From the NCBI RefSeq assembly GCF_028736155.1, contig NZ_CP117879.1, forward strand, positions 2,108,001 to 2,172,000: a stretch of DNA of 64,000 bases, written 5' to 3'. Positions 1 to 8,766 of this stretch are shown piece after piece; the stretch's first letter is position 1, and each line of letters starts with the position of its first letter. This stretch comes from Flavobacterium sp. KACC 22763. Lineage in GTDB: Bacteria; Bacteroidota; Bacteroidia; Flavobacteriales; Flavobacteriaceae. A program made the translations under genes and the position numbers. The notes beneath the pieces were generated by a model that saw only the letters and a program-made list of their open reading frames with translations, was not told the DNA's origin and searched no databases.

Positions 1-153
1 ACATAAAAGTAAAGTTTAGACACAAAAATCAATATATTTTTGATCTATTAAATTAATGCCATCGGAAGTTTGTAGAAAAATTTCAGGATAAAGAAGGAAA
101 GAAGAAAGTTCCTTTTTTTGTCAATTCCTGACTAGAAGATTGAATATTTTATT
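1..153. other. Left-edge non-coding stretch
   Basis: AT-rich sequence at the window edge, downstream of the minus-strand membrane protein gene. I see no convincing ORF, repeat or hairpin with a T-tract here. Confidence 0.5.
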
Positions 154-810
154 TTAGTCTTCCAAGCTAATCTTCTTAGTTCTAATTTTTGAAATCGAAA
201 TCAAAATCACAGACAAAACCACAAAAGAGATTAAAACAAATACTCCGTTTATAAGCGCTGTTTGCAACCCGAGTTTTGTAACATCTATAAAAGGATAGGG
301 ATAAAAACTCGAAATAAAACCATGAATTATGGTATAAATCATATAAATAATCGGGTAAACCAACCAAAACCAAATGGTTTTAAAAGAGATTCTATCTGGG
401 CTTACAAAAAACAGCCAGAAAAAGAAAAATAAAACAGGAACAACAGTATGGAAAATTTCGCTTACAATGCGATGGTGTCCTTGCAAATCTAAAATTGGAC
501 GAAGGAGCAAATTAAAAACAATTCCGACAATCAAAATGTAAACTGTAATTGCAGTGATTGTAGTACATTTTTTGAAAAAAGCATTTGCCTTACTTTTACC
601 GCCAAATAGCAACAAAGCACTGCAAAGAAAAACGATTGTATTTGTTGTGATAGTAAAGAAACTAAAAAAACGAACTGCTGCGCTGAAAAAAGTAAATTCA
701 GGATTTTTTAACAGCAAATAAAACTGTACAGGCAAGCCATATAATTCTAGGGCAAAAATAATACCCAGCAAAATCTCCCCTTTAATTGTTGTGGTATTTT
801 CTTTTTCCAT
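154..810 (-). CDS. Pr6Pr-type six-helix membrane protein
   Basis: 218 aa and very hydrophobic, with about six membrane segments (roughly residues 13-33, 43-70, 83-105, 119-138, 147-165 and 182-208). The TITTN motif after the second helix and the FYPYPFIDV motif before the last helix are typical of the Pr6Pr / FAR-17a/AIG1-like group of integral membrane proteins. The biochemical role of the bacterial members is not established, so no function is assigned. It starts with ATG at 810 and has a basic, polar C-terminus. It lies 49 bp downstream of the YdeI-like gene on the same strand and could be co-transcribed with it. Nothing links it to the polysaccharide locus to the right. Confidence 0.7.
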   Translation of the reverse strand: MEKENTTTIKGEILLGIIFALELYGLPVQFYLLLKNPEFTFFSAAVRFFSFFTITTNTIVFLCSALLLFGGKSKANAFFKKCTTITAITVYILIVGIVFNLLLRPILDLQGHHRIVSEIFHTVVPVLFFFFWLFFVSPDRISFKTIWFWLVYPIIYMIYTIIHGFISSFYPYPFIDVTKLGLQTALINGVFVLISFVVLSVILISISKIRTKKISLED

Positions 811-859
811 ATTTCACTTAAAGTCAGATTACTAAAGTAAAACATTTTATTCAAAATAG

Positions 860-1417
860 CTACAAGACTCTTTTCTGTTTTTCGCTCTCAGCAATAGTTT
901 TTTCAAGCCTTGAAAGTTGTGTTTTTTCCTGTTTGGCGCTCATAATCCAATGAATCATAACTTTCTTGTATGAAGGTGCTTGCTTCTCAAAAAACTCCCA
1001 CGCGGTTTTGTTGCTTTTAAACTCTTTTTCGTAGGATTCCAAAAGCGGAACTGGTTCTTTTTCGTGCGAATAAATCTTAGACTTATTTTCGGTTCTAAAA
1101 CTAAACGCTTTCAAACCAGCCTCTGTCATCAAACCCACTTTTGTCAAATCTTCTATCTTTTGAATATTAATCGTACTCCAAATGCTAGAAGACTTTCTTG
1201 GAGTAAAACGAATCGTATAACTTTCCGTATCAATAGATTTTCTAACACCATCAATCCAACCAAAACAAAGCGCCTGATCAACCGATTCTGACCAACTCAT
1301 AGAAGTTTTTTTACTCGTAACTTTATAAAAACCAACTAAAAGTTCTTTTTCTTTCTGATGATTTTTCTCGAGCCATTTTCTAAAGTCTAATTGATCTGCG
1401 AAGAAAGTTGGTGTCAT
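860..1417 (-). CDS. YdeI/OmpD-associated family protein
   Basis: 185 aa, cytoplasmic, with no signal peptide. The N-terminal half (F-x-x-WLEKNHQKEKELLVGFYK, then SWSESVDQALCFGWIDG near residues 40-57, then RFTPRKSSSIWS near 69-80) is the hallmark of the YdeI/OmpD-associated family, annotated in other bacteria as bacteriocin-protection or YdeI-like proteins. The C-terminal part is a helical, lysine-rich segment common in the family. Physiological function is poorly defined. The stop lies 49 bp before the Pr6Pr-type gene start. The upstream side (1418-1600) carries repeats and the plus-strand lipoprotein promoter. Confidence 0.8.
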   Translation of the reverse strand: MTPTFFADQLDFRKWLEKNHQKEKELLVGFYKVTSKKTSMSWSESVDQALCFGWIDGVRKSIDTESYTIRFTPRKSSSIWSTINIQKIEDLTKVGLMTEAGLKAFSFRTENKSKIYSHEKEPVPLLESYEKEFKSNKTAWEFFEKQAPSYKKVMIHWIMSAKQEKTQLSRLEKTIAESEKQKRVL

Positions 1418-1442
1418 TTGTTTTTTTCATAAATGTATAAAG

Positions 1443-1556
1443 AATCTCGCAAAGTCGCAGAGGCGCAAAGTTTATTAAAAAAAACTAAACCATATAAGTT
1501 ATATAAGCAATTTTAAGTTTTGACTTAATTGAACTTATATAACTTATATGGTTTAA
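1443..1556. repeat. Left half of nested inverted repeat flanking the lipoprotein gene
   Basis: The outer arm (1443-1473, tctcgcaaagtcgc...) is followed by a self-palindromic AACCATATAAG / CTTATATGGTT element (1485-1556). Both parts recur at 2224-2324: the outer arm in inverted orientation, the inner element nearly identical. The inner element belongs to a family also seen at 8445, 19565 and 36546. Confidence 0.85.
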
Positions 1557-1564
1557 AAAAACTA

Positions 1565-1572
1565 TATTTTTG
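1565..1572 (+). promoter_or_regulatory. Candidate -7 element (TATTTTTG) of the lipoprotein gene
   Basis: TATTTTTG matches the Bacteroidota -7 consensus TAnnTTTG and lies 28 bp before the ATG at 1601. No clear -33 TTTG is present; the upstream sequence is the palindromic repeat. Confidence 0.35.
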
Positions 1573-1600
1573 AAAAATAGTATTTCTAACTAAAATATAA

Positions 1601-2215
1601 ATGAAAAAAATAATACTTTGCATTTTTAGCCTCTTCGCATTATGCAATTGTCAAAATAAAAAAGAACAAACTGAATTAAATAGCTCTGAAATTAATGATA
1701 TCACTAATGTTATAGAAACTGTTTTAATTCAAGATAGCTTGGATGTTTTTTCTAAAAATAAAGATTCAAGAATCATTCGTAACGAACTTAGAAAACTGCA
1801 TATAATTGTTCCAGAAAAAAGAAAAGACGGAATAAGTTTTCCTCCACCTCCAAGAGACATTTATATTAACTCATTATTAAACAGGAAAATAAAAAATGCG
1901 AACTTCTTTTCTTCTAATAATTCTATTTACTTACTAAAACAAAATTCAAACCTAGAAAGTCTAAAAATCGAACATAATCTTCTTAACAAATTAAATGCAA
2001 GCACAATTGAAGAAGTTGAGAAGAAACATAAAAATGGTGAAAATGTTAGGTTTTATGAAATGACTATTCCCGTTTTTTCTTCCAATAGACAAAGAGCATA
2101 CATTCAACTAGATTATTTTTGTGGTCATCTTTGCGGAAGTGGCAAAGCGATCTATCTGCAAAAAATAAATGGTAAATGGCAAATAATTGAAAAATGGCGT
2201 ACTTGGATTAGTTAA
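1601..2215 (+). CDS. Hypothetical lipoprotein
   Basis: 204 aa. A signal peptide ends in a lipobox (FALCNC, Cys17), so a lipidated periplasmic or outer-membrane-associated protein is predicted. The body is lysine/asparagine-rich. The last 70 residues contain a hydrophobic strand stretch and CGHLCGSGKAIYL, then KINGKWQIIEKW, which resembles the end of a small alpha+beta domain. I do not recognise the family. It is the only plus-strand gene I support in the window, and it is bracketed on both sides by matching nested inverted repeats (1443-1556 and 2224-2324). It appears unrelated to pectin use and could be a resident gene or part of a repeat-bounded cassette. Confidence 0.75.
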   Translation: MKKIILCIFSLFALCNCQNKKEQTELNSSEINDITNVIETVLIQDSLDVFSKNKDSRIIRNELRKLHIIVPEKRKDGISFPPPPRDIYINSLLNRKIKNANFFSSNNSIYLLKQNSNLESLKIEHNLLNKLNASTIEEVEKKHKNGENVRFYEMTIPVFSSNRQRAYIQLDYFCGHLCGSGKAIYLQKINGKWQIIEKWRTWIS

Positions 2216-2223
2216 CCCCAAAA

Positions 2224-2324
2224 TAAACCATATAAGTTATATAAGCAATTTTAAGTTTTTGACTTAATTGAACTTATATTACTTATATGGTTCAAAAACT
2301 TTGCGTCTCCGCGACTTTGCGAGA
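2224..2324. repeat. Right half of nested inverted repeat flanking the lipoprotein gene
   Basis: The palindromic AACCATATAAG element (2224-2294) is followed by an arm (2294-2324, ending ...cgactttgcgaga) that is the reverse complement of 1443-1473 with about two mismatches. It abuts the stop codon of the GH2 gene and could also serve as a bidirectional stem-loop between the converging genes. Confidence 0.85.
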
Positions 2325-4742
2325 TTAATTCACTTCAACTTTGATTGTTGAAGCTTGTAAACCAGAAGCCGTCGCTTTCAACTGAATCTTTTCTTTCTTC
2401 CCATTCGACTGAATAATTACAACGCATTTTCCATTAAACAATTTACAAGAATTGGCTTTAAAAGAATCTAAATTAGCCTGATAACCATTATCAACCCCAA
2501 CTAATTTTCCTCCGCCTGTTACTTCAAAATTGACTAAATCCATTGCAGTTGGTAATAAGTTTCCATCTTTATCAACCATTGAAACGGTTACATAAACCAA
2601 ATCGTAAGTGTCATTTTTGATTGTAGTTTTTTCAGCTTTTAAATCAATTTTAGAAGCTTCTCCTGCTGTGCGGATTTCTTTCTCTAAAACCACTTTTCCG
2701 TTCTTTCTTGAAACGGCTTTTAAAGTTCCAGGTTCAAATTTTACGCGCCATGAAATATGCAAATCATCATTTTGTTTTGATTTTTTTCCTAACGACTTTC
2801 CGTTTAAAAATAATTCTACTTCATCAGCATTATTATAATAGGCCCAAACTTCGACTTCTTGGTCTTTTTTCCAGTTCCAATGCGGTAAAATATGCAGAAC
2901 AGTTTTGTTAGACCATTCGCTTTGGTACATATAATAAACATCTTTTGGAAGTCCAGCTAGATCAACGATTCCGAAATACGAACTTCTTGCAGGATACGGA
3001 TACGGATCAGGTTCTCCAATATAATCAAAACCTGTCCAAATAAAAGTTCCTGCCATGAAATCCTGCCTTTTGATAGTTTTCCAGTTTTCTTCGTGCGTTG
3101 TGCCCCAATACGATTTTACCTGATCATAAGCCGAAACCGTCCAATCTGCATTTCCATCAAACGGAGCACCGTGTTTTGTTGGCCAAGCTTTAATTCCGTC
3201 AGGAAAATCATAATGGCCACGTGTTTCTAAAGCCGAAACACTTTCTGAAGCTAATATTTTCTGTCCTTTAAATTTCGTTGGAAAATCTTTATAATCTTCG
3301 TGTTTGTAATTGAATCCCAAAAGATCTAAAGCTCCAGACTGATAAATAAAGTTTTTCTCAATTACATTTTCGGTCAAAGCCGAAGTTACTGGACGAGTTG
3401 TGTCTAGTGATCTTACAATTTTAGCTAATTCTCTGGTAATCGCGATTCCAGTTGAATCAAACTGTTCTCTGATTTCGTTCCCGATACTCCACATCATAAC
3501 CGATGGATGATTGCGATCTCTTTTGATAAAATCTTCTAAATCCTGTTTGTGCCAAGCATCCCAATCTTTATGGTAATCGTTGGTTACTTTTTTCTTTTTC
3601 CAAACGTCAAAAGCTTCGTCCTGAACAATGAATCCCATTTCGTCGCACAATTGCATCATTTCCAACGAATGCGGGTTATGAGACATTCTGATCGCGTTTG
3701 CTCCCATTTCTTTCATCAAAGTCAGTTTTCTTCTAACCGCATGAATATTTTCAACCGCACCCAAAGCGCCATTATCGTGATGCAGACAAACTCCGTATAT
3801 TTTAGTTGGAACACCATTTAATGAAAATCCTTTTTCTGAATCAAAATTGAAGTATCTAAAACCAAGCGGTGTTTCATAGGTATCAATTAAAGTTGAGCCA
3901 TCATAAACTTTAGTGCTTATTTTATATAAATATGGATTTTCTGTATCCCAAAGAATTGGGTTTTCCATATTGATATTCTGTCTAACTTGTAATATTGAAT
4001 TTGCAGGAATATTTCCATCAGAAATTCCTTTTGCTACTTCAATATTGTTTTTATCTAAAACTGTCGAGACTAACTTAAAAAGTTTATTCTTAGTCAAATC
4101 ATTCTTTACGTCAATATCAATATCAACAACAGCTTTTTCTTTAGAAATAATTCTTGTAGTTACATAAGTTCCCCATTTTGCTACATGAATTTTATTAGTT
4201 GCAACTAAACGTACATTTCTATAAATCCCTGAACCTGTATACCATCTTGAATTCGGTTGTGCATCGTTATCAACTTTTACGGCAATCGTATTTGATTTTC
4301 CAAAGTTTAAATATTGCGTCAAGTTATATCCAAAAGAAATATAGCCATTTGGACGAATTCCTAATGATTTTCCATTAATGAAAACTTCACTGTTCTTAAA
4401 AACACCATCAAATTCAATCGAAACTGTTTTGTTTTTCCAATTTGCAGGAATAGTAAAAACTTTACGATACCAGCCTTTTCCAGCCGGTAAAAATCCTTGT
4501 GCTTGTTTGGTTTTGGCATCTTTATCAAAAGCGCCTTCAATACTCCAATCGTGCGGTAATTGAAGCGCTCTCCAATCTGATACATTGAAATTGGCATTTA
4601 TTGCCTCTGGATAATCTCCTAATTTGAAGTTCCAGTTTTTATTGAAATCTTCTACAATTCTGGCTTGTTTTTGTGCAAAAACTGATACCGAAAATAATAA
4701 GGCAATTGTAATTTTTTGAAATATGTTTTTATGTTTAATCAT
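2325..4742 (-). CDS. GH2 family glycosidase (beta-galactosidase-like)
   Basis: 805 aa with an N-terminal signal peptide ending near SVFAQ. Domain order: sugar-binding jelly roll (about 30-190, including LPHDWSIEG and GVFKNSEVFINGK), Ig-like domain (195-305), TIM barrel (about 310-590), DUF4982-like domain (about 630-690) and a C-terminal Ig-like domain. The acid/base is E423 in WSIGNEI and the probable nucleophile is E500 in LASESVS, so the active site looks intact. GH2 members with this layout are mostly exo-beta-galactosidases or beta-glucuronidases acting on plant glycans; the substrate cannot be fixed from sequence. It is the last gene of the PUL, 168 bp downstream of the malectin-containing GH2, with a palindromic repeat between them. 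Confidence 0.88.
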   Translation of the reverse strand: MIKHKNIFQKITIALLFSVSVFAQKQARIVEDFNKNWNFKLGDYPEAINANFNVSDWRALQLPHDWSIEGAFDKDAKTKQAQGFLPAGKGWYRKVFTIPANWKNKTVSIEFDGVFKNSEVFINGKSLGIRPNGYISFGYNLTQYLNFGKSNTIAVKVDNDAQPNSRWYTGSGIYRNVRLVATNKIHVAKWGTYVTTRIISKEKAVVDIDIDVKNDLTKNKLFKLVSTVLDKNNIEVAKGISDGNIPANSILQVRQNINMENPILWDTENPYLYKISTKVYDGSTLIDTYETPLGFRYFNFDSEKGFSLNGVPTKIYGVCLHHDNGALGAVENIHAVRRKLTLMKEMGANAIRMSHNPHSLEMMQLCDEMGFIVQDEAFDVWKKKKVTNDYHKDWDAWHKQDLEDFIKRDRNHPSVMMWSIGNEIREQFDSTGIAITRELAKIVRSLDTTRPVTSALTENVIEKNFIYQSGALDLLGFNYKHEDYKDFPTKFKGQKILASESVSALETRGHYDFPDGIKAWPTKHGAPFDGNADWTVSAYDQVKSYWGTTHEENWKTIKRQDFMAGTFIWTGFDYIGEPDPYPYPARSSYFGIVDLAGLPKDVYYMYQSEWSNKTVLHILPHWNWKKDQEVEVWAYYNNADEVELFLNGKSLGKKSKQNDDLHISWRVKFEPGTLKAVSRKNGKVVLEKEIRTAGEASKIDLKAEKTTIKNDTYDLVYVTVSMVDKDGNLLPTAMDLVNFEVTGGGKLVGVDNGYQANLDSFKANSCKLFNGKCVVIIQSNGKKEKIQLKATASGLQASTIKVEVN

Positions 4743-4773
4743 AAATATGTTTTTTATTCTAATTGTATTTTTC

Positions 4774-4850
4774 TGTAGAGACGCACTGCAGTGCGTCTAA
4801 CACACAGTATGGACAATTGGAGCGTAGACGCACTGCGGTGCGTCTCTACA
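4774..4850. repeat. Palindromic repeat family E, copy 1
   Basis: Two near-perfect palindromes (AGACGCACTGCAGTGCGTCT-type) in inverted arrangement, each bounded by GTAGAGACG / CGTCTCTAC arms. A second copy with the same architecture lies at 49001-49087, 44 kb away. Confidence 0.9.
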
Positions 4851-4910
4851 ATGCGATCCTAATTAAACCACTGTTCCTTTGTCACTCTGCCTCTTTGAAC
4901 CTCAAAAAAC

Positions 4911-7900
4911 TTATTGAAATTCGAAATTATCCAACATTAATCCCTTCAAATCATCTCCTTCAAGCGTAATTTTATACGTTCCTGCATTAATATAACCGCC
5001 AGAAGTCGTATTCAAAATTTTCCATTTTTCTGGTGAAGGGAAAAACTCAATCGTATCATTTCGCATTAAAATTCCGTACGCATCTTCCATTTTGAATTTC
5101 ACTTTCATCGGAATTTCATTTCTATTCATAAAACGAAAACGCATTAAATAAATTCCGGCAACTCCTGGTTTAACTTCAAACTCGATGCTATTGTTTGTCT
5201 TTTTTGTGAACTCAATATAATCGGCTTTTTTGAAATTTCCTTTTTCTATTCCAGTTCCCGTTATTTTTGCCTTTTCGGCTTCAATAATTACAACTGGTCT
5301 CGAATCGTCTTTTTCGCCCATATCGTAAGTTGGAACGACCGCAATTGTGTTTATATTTTCTGAATTATCAAAAAGAACCTTCTCGCCTTTCTTTACTTTT
5401 TTAGTAAAAACTACATATTCGATTTGACTGCTATTTTTAGCTTTTTCTTCTAACTTTTTATATTCAGAAAATCGCTCTAAATTCAAATTTTTATTATCTA
5501 TAAAAAGATATAATTCTGAATCTTCTTTAGCTGTAAACGATCCTTTATTTTTAGAATTAGATGAAAACTGTAAATAATCAGCACCAAAAACCTCTGAAGG
5601 CAATTCGGTAAAAACAACATCAGAATCTGAATATTGTTTTGAATTAATATCCAGCCATGAAGCTACTCTGTTAGTTTTATCATAAGAATCTAAAACCAGA
5701 TTCTGAATGTTTCTTGGAGATTCGCCTGCTGGTCTTGCATGAATATCTTTCGTAGCAATTGCAATCGCCGAAATTAACGCCTGTGAAGCTTTAACATTTG
5801 GAAATGAAATCACAATTTTTCCGTTTGTACTTTTTACTTTAAATGTTTTCTTCAAAGCGTTATCATGTCCAGCTTCTGCCAAAATATCGAAATCTTTTAA
5901 AACAACATTATCGTTGATGGCAACATCAAACAATCGCCAGCCTTTGCAATCCATTCCGCCTCCAGTTCCGTACCACGGTTCTGTGAAATATAATTCAACT
6001 AAATATTCGCCATCTGGAACTGGAAATTCGTAACGCAGTTTATCTACTCCGTATCTAAAGCTCTGGAATAATTCTGGGTCTTTTGTTCCGTTTATCGGGT
6101 CGAAAGTTGTTCTTTGACTGGCAAAAAAGTCTGGAAGTTTTTCAAAATTATCTGTCCAAGATAAAGAGCCCCAAGTATTTTGTCCGTTCTTATGAGTATC
6201 CGTTAACCAAGTATTTCCAGCAGAATCTGTTAATTCAGAACCTCCGCAATTTACTCTATAAATGTAATTATACCCTTTTTGGGCTTTTGTTATATCTGTT
6301 TTCTCAGACGTTAAAGCATCAAAACTTGGTGCTTTTGGAAAGTTATTTAAAACGATATAATCTTTAGCAACCGCTTTTTTGTTTACATACCCAACAGCAT
6401 ATAAAACATTGTACTGAATATTGACATTATTGAACTGAAAATGCTGTCCGATTCCTGGATTTTTTAGTTTTCCAAGTGAAGCTTTATTGACATCATTAAA
6501 TAATTCTACTTCGTCACAATTCGAATAAATATCGATTCCGTTTTTGATTCCCGGCTTTTCCCAACGACTTGGCCAAGTGTGAGAAACGATATACACCATC
6601 GGATTGGTTTTGTTCGAAACATAATTGGCGCGATACATATAAAATGCATCTAAAGGTTCGCCCCAGATCGTGAAAAGTCCTTTGTAATTTACCGGACCAA
6701 CTTTGTCAATATCTCTAAAACCTTCACCGTTTTGCACTCGTCCCGGATTTTCGTGCGAAGCAAAAAGCCAGTTGAATTGTCCCGCAATTTTATCTTTTAC
6801 CGATTCGGCTTCTCTAACTTTAATTTCCATCAATTGAGAAAAACGGTTTTCGCTTAAAGTTCCTTTTTGGTCAAACTCGCCTTCGGTATGTAAATCGGCA
6901 GAACGCCATGCGCCGTATTCTCCGTTTAATAACTGAGTAGTCATTTCCAAATGATACTTTAACGGATCTCCGCCATACGTTCCCGACCAGTTTTGAACGA
7001 CATTCCAATCTGTTCCTTCTCCACCGTTACAAGTTGTTACGATTCTTTGCGATGCTGATAACGGATCCATTTCGCGGATAATCTGGGTACATTCTTCTGC
7101 AAATTCCTTCGGAATAGTGCTTTCATTCTGCAATCCCCACATTACTACAGATGGACTGTTTCTGCGTTCTTTAATCCATTCTCGTAAAAGGGTTTTGAAG
7201 TTTTCTTTAAATTCTGGCGTATCGTACCAAATATGTGCTGAAAACTGGCTCCAAAACAGGATTCCGTTTTCGTCTAATTCTTTTTGATATAATAAATTAT
7301 GAGGCTGATGCGCTTCTCTAAAAGCATTAAATCCGCCTGCTTTGATTTGTTCGATTCGGGAATGAATCATTTCATCTGAAAACGAATGACTTTTTCCAAT
7401 CAAATGTTCGTATTCGCAAACACCGTTTACAAAAATAGGTTCATCATTGATGAAAAAACGATTGTCTTTTCCGTCACGACTAACTGGCCAGCTTACCCAA
7501 CGAATTCCGTACGAAGTTGTTAACTGATCGATTATTTTTCCGTTTTCATAAACAGAAGTCACCAATTTATACAAATATGGATTAGATGGCGACCATAATT
7601 TCGGATTCTGAATCTCAGGAAGTGTCAGTGCTATTTCCTTTGTTTCTCCCGAATTGATTTTGTTGTCACTTTTTATAATAACAACTTTCTTCCCCGTAGC
7701 ATCAAGAAGGATATTTTCAATAGTAAAGTTTCGTTGTGAAGCGCTGTAATTCTTGATTTCTGTAGTGGTATGAAGAATTGCTTTTTGTTTGGAAACCGAT
7801 TTGTCATTCCAGATATGAACGCCAAACGGCTGAATTCTCACATCATTTGTAACAACCAAAGAAACTGGCCTGAAAATCCCCATTGGCTGAGAACCTTCAG

Positions 7901-8438
7901 AAAATCCCCATTCTCCTGAACAACCTCCGCAAACCCAAGGCAGATCGGCAATAAAAGAGGGATGCGCTGCTTTAACTACAATGATATTTTCTTTATCGAA
8001 AGAAACCGCTTTGGAAATGTCTAAGGTGAAAGTAGTTCTTCCGCCTTTGTGTTCGCCCACTTTTTTACCATTTACCCAAACTGTTGCATAAGAACTTACG
8101 CCTTCAAAATAAAGAAAATGCTGTTTTGAACTGTCTTTCTTATCGAGTTTTAGTGTTTTTTTGTACCAAGCGGTACCATGTAAATTTCCATGTTTTGTTC
8201 TTCTGAAACCATAATACTGATCCCAATTGTGAGGCACACTAACCTTTTGCCAATTGGAATCAGTTTTTGGATTTTCTACAAAATCTTCTTCTTTCAGCGG
8301 AAGATTATCCAGTATTACGGTTTCCCAAGACGAATTCAGTGAAATTTCTTTACGAAACTTCCCCGAATCTTTGCTCTGACTCCAAACAAAGCAAAGACTT
8401 GAAAAAAAACAAAAAATAAAAAAAACTATTCTATTCAT
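4911..8438 (-). CDS. Large GH2 glycosidase with malectin-like and C-terminal carbohydrate-binding domains
   Basis: 1175 aa, signal peptide ending near FVWSQ. The N-terminal sugar-binding domain (about 35-215) contains VPHNWDQYYG. Next come an Ig-like domain and a TIM barrel with WGLQNES (acid/base E439) and LLNGEYGAW (probable nucleophile E507). After a DUF4982-like segment there is a malectin-like domain (about 735-900: YRVNCGGSELTD, then YLVELYFTEPWYGTGG) and a C-terminal CBM35/CBM6-like beta-sandwich (about 1055-1175: VVIIEAEKAKITGTG, then LMLDNFEF). This is longer than a standard GH2 because of the two appended binding domains. It probably removes a beta-linked sugar or uronic acid from pectin side chains. 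Substrate is inferred only from context. Confidence 0.87.
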   Translation of the reverse strand: MNRIVFFIFCFFSSLCFVWSQSKDSGKFRKEISLNSSWETVILDNLPLKEEDFVENPKTDSNWQKVSVPHNWDQYYGFRRTKHGNLHGTAWYKKTLKLDKKDSSKQHFLYFEGVSSYATVWVNGKKVGEHKGGRTTFTLDISKAVSFDKENIIVVKAAHPSFIADLPWVCGGCSGEWGFSEGSQPMGIFRPVSLVVTNDVRIQPFGVHIWNDKSVSKQKAILHTTTEIKNYSASQRNFTIENILLDATGKKVVIIKSDNKINSGETKEIALTLPEIQNPKLWSPSNPYLYKLVTSVYENGKIIDQLTTSYGIRWVSWPVSRDGKDNRFFINDEPIFVNGVCEYEHLIGKSHSFSDEMIHSRIEQIKAGGFNAFREAHQPHNLLYQKELDENGILFWSQFSAHIWYDTPEFKENFKTLLREWIKERRNSPSVVMWGLQNESTIPKEFAEECTQIIREMDPLSASQRIVTTCNGGEGTDWNVVQNWSGTYGGDPLKYHLEMTTQLLNGEYGAWRSADLHTEGEFDQKGTLSENRFSQLMEIKVREAESVKDKIAGQFNWLFASHENPGRVQNGEGFRDIDKVGPVNYKGLFTIWGEPLDAFYMYRANYVSNKTNPMVYIVSHTWPSRWEKPGIKNGIDIYSNCDEVELFNDVNKASLGKLKNPGIGQHFQFNNVNIQYNVLYAVGYVNKKAVAKDYIVLNNFPKAPSFDALTSEKTDITKAQKGYNYIYRVNCGGSELTDSAGNTWLTDTHKNGQNTWGSLSWTDNFEKLPDFFASQRTTFDPINGTKDPELFQSFRYGVDKLRYEFPVPDGEYLVELYFTEPWYGTGGGMDCKGWRLFDVAINDNVVLKDFDILAEAGHDNALKKTFKVKSTNGKIVISFPNVKASQALISAIAIATKDIHARPAGESPRNIQNLVLDSYDKTNRVASWLDINSKQYSDSDVVFTELPSEVFGADYLQFSSNSKNKGSFTAKEDSELYLFIDNKNLNLERFSEYKKLEEKAKNSSQIEYVVFTKKVKKGEKVLFDNSENINTIAVVPTYDMGEKDDSRPVVIIEAEKAKITGTGIEKGNFKKADYIEFTKKTNNSIEFEVKPGVAGIYLMRFRFMNRNEIPMKVKFKMEDAYGILMRNDTIEFFPSPEKWKILNTTSGGYINAGTYKITLEGDDLKGLMLDNFEFQ

Positions 8439-8766
8439 ATTTTCAAAACCATATAAGTGATTATAAGGTTGTTTAAGTTTTTATTTAACTCACTTTTTGT
8501 CATTTCGACGTAAGGAGAAATCTTCACAAGTAACTCCGTATAGAAATGTCGCCAATCTTTGTAGAGTTTCTTGCGAAGATCCCTCGTTCCTCGGGATGAC
8601 AAGATTGTGTTTATATTTTCAATTAAAACTAACAGATTTTAAAAACATGTTAGGTCCTAAATTAACAACGAGTTTGCGTGAGGGATTGAGGCGGTATCCT
8701 TTTATGAAGCGGAGCGGAATAAAAGATATAGCCGAAAGCCCGACCCGGAGGGACACGCCCAAATTA
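8439..8766. repeat. 328-bp intergenic region made of four repeat types
   Basis: No gene. It holds a half copy of the AACCATATAAG element (8445-8489), an inverted pair built on GTCATTTCGACG...GGGATGACAA (8494-8603), a CTAACAG/CTGTTAG-type palindrome related to AACCTGTTAGGT (8626-8657), and an element with GTGAGGGATTGAGG...GCCCGACCC...CACGCCC (8670-8761) that is partly shared with 22254-22379. Each recurs elsewhere in this window. Confidence 0.85.

Noticed and set aside
4911..8438. Plus-strand ORF at 6083-6367 inside the large GH2
   Set aside because: Lies wholly antisense to a well-supported GH2 domain and has no recognisable motif.
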